From Symbiodinium natans (lineage: Eukaryota > Sar > Dinophyceae > Suessiales > Symbiodiniaceae): DNA of 64,000 nt. The notes under the pieces are model-generated. The model was not told where the DNA came from. It did no database searches and saw only the letters and a program-made list of their open reading frames with translations. Below, one piece after another: positions 63,400 through 64,000 of this stretch. Position 1 is the stretch's first letter. Each line of letters begins with the position of its first letter. Both the position numbers and the translations under genes were made by a program. The stretch is from assembly GCA_905221605.1 (NCBI GenBank), contig CAJNDS010000557.1, forward strand, positions 1 through 64,000, written 5' to 3'.

Positions 63400-64000
63400 G
63401 CGAAAAGAAGGCCCGTCTTGGAGTCCAGCAGTCTCTTTTAAAAAGAGAGGGCGGTACTAGCTACTAGTACGATGCATGAAGCACATGAAGCCATCGGATG
63501 CCCGTGACCAGCATAGCAGCCACAGCATGCAGCGGATCCCAATGCAAGGGGTAATCTCGCCAGCGTGGCGATGCGCTTAACCAGCTGCTTGTCATAGAGG
63601 GCTTTTAGTAGTATTTCACCTGAGAAAATCTGGGAAACTGTGACGCAAAAGTGCAGAATGCTTTCTTGGTTTCAATCGCAAATCCTACAGTAACCCCAGC
63701 GTGGTTGAGGTTCCCACGCAACACGCGGCTCAGAGGATCTGACTCAGACCACTTTAGGATCAAGCTGAACGAGCTTCAGAAACTCCCAAAACACGACAGC
63801 AACCTTCTCGAGCACCTCGAGTATTCCTGAGGTCCGTACTAGCTTTCAAGTTGAGCTGCGTAGTGTCCATGACCTGGAGCCAGGGCGTGTGCTTGGAAAT
63901 TTCGGAAAGCGCCTCAAACAGGCTTCCCATTCTTGTTCAGGGGGCCCTCGGCCTCGATGTCCGAAAGGGTGAAAACATGTAACAACAAGTGGCGGGAGGG
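63400..64000. other. Right end, nothing supported
   Basis: No frame or repeat stands out beyond a short GCTAC/CTAGTA-rich patch near 63460. The window ends without an obvious boundary. Confidence 0.4.

Noticed and set aside
1-64000. Retrotransposon reverse transcriptase, integrase or transposase genes
   Set aside because: No frame shows the YxDD, DDE or HHCC signatures. Repeats here are non-coding.
1-64000. tRNA, rRNA or intact spliced-leader RNA genes
   Set aside because: I saw no cloverleaf with conserved A and B boxes, no rRNA core motif and no full 22-base spliced leader; only partial leader-like 3' ends.

Overview
The window reads as nuclear genomic DNA of a dinoflagellate, probably a Symbiodiniaceae-like or related lineage. 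The taxon is inferred from features, not from a search. The evidence is: moderate GC; small exons joined by short introns with mixed GT, GC and probably GA donors; TTTAGGG-type interstitial telomere motifs; abundant microsatellites; genes in strand blocks; and spliced-leader-like remnants upstream of gene starts. There are no bacterial operons, ribosome binding sites, phages, plasmids or CRISPR arrays. One 100-base assembly gap lies at 13082-13181.

Layout. 0-10.2 kb: repeats, a minus-strand 2OG-oxygenase-like gene (3.97-4.62 kb), a compact two-exon plus-strand gene (5.07-5.42 kb), a minus-strand TPR-like gene (6.75-8.13 kb) and a minus-strand gene whose intron holds a 33-base homopolymer. 10.4-13.2 kb: an AT-rich satellite block made of EcoRI-site hairpins and a 21-bp degenerate tandem repeat, ending at the gap. 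13.2-22.5 kb: short genes of unknown function, including a clean three-exon 91-residue gene. 22.5-24.4 kb: repeats. 24.5-30.5 kb: minus-strand multi-exon genes. 31.2-32.9 kb: a plus-strand gene with a long TTG microsatellite in an intron. 33.6-44.6 kb: a long minus-strand gene block that includes a lipocalin with two GC-AG introns. 46-48.8 kb: plus-strand exons. 49-53.4 kb: minus strand, with an intronless secreted clan GH-A glycosidase and a 2H-phosphoesterase-like gene. 53.5-55.2 kb: plus-strand exons and an inverted gene duplication. 55.2-64 kb: repeats and short genes on both strands.

Most genes were found by reading translations for protein-like character and testing splice sites for phase consistency, because dinoflagellate exons are often shorter than a 60-codon ORF. 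The best supported models are the glycosidase (48963-51080), lipocalin (41840-42609), 2H-phosphoesterase-like gene (51236-52428), the 91-residue gene (16117-16581), the membrane protein (27379-28591), and the genes at 5068-5423, 36383-37310, 44247-44574 and 32548-32937. Many others are exon candidates whose full structure needs transcripts. The genes do not form an obvious pathway; what links them is shared dinoflagellate gene architecture and repeat invasion.
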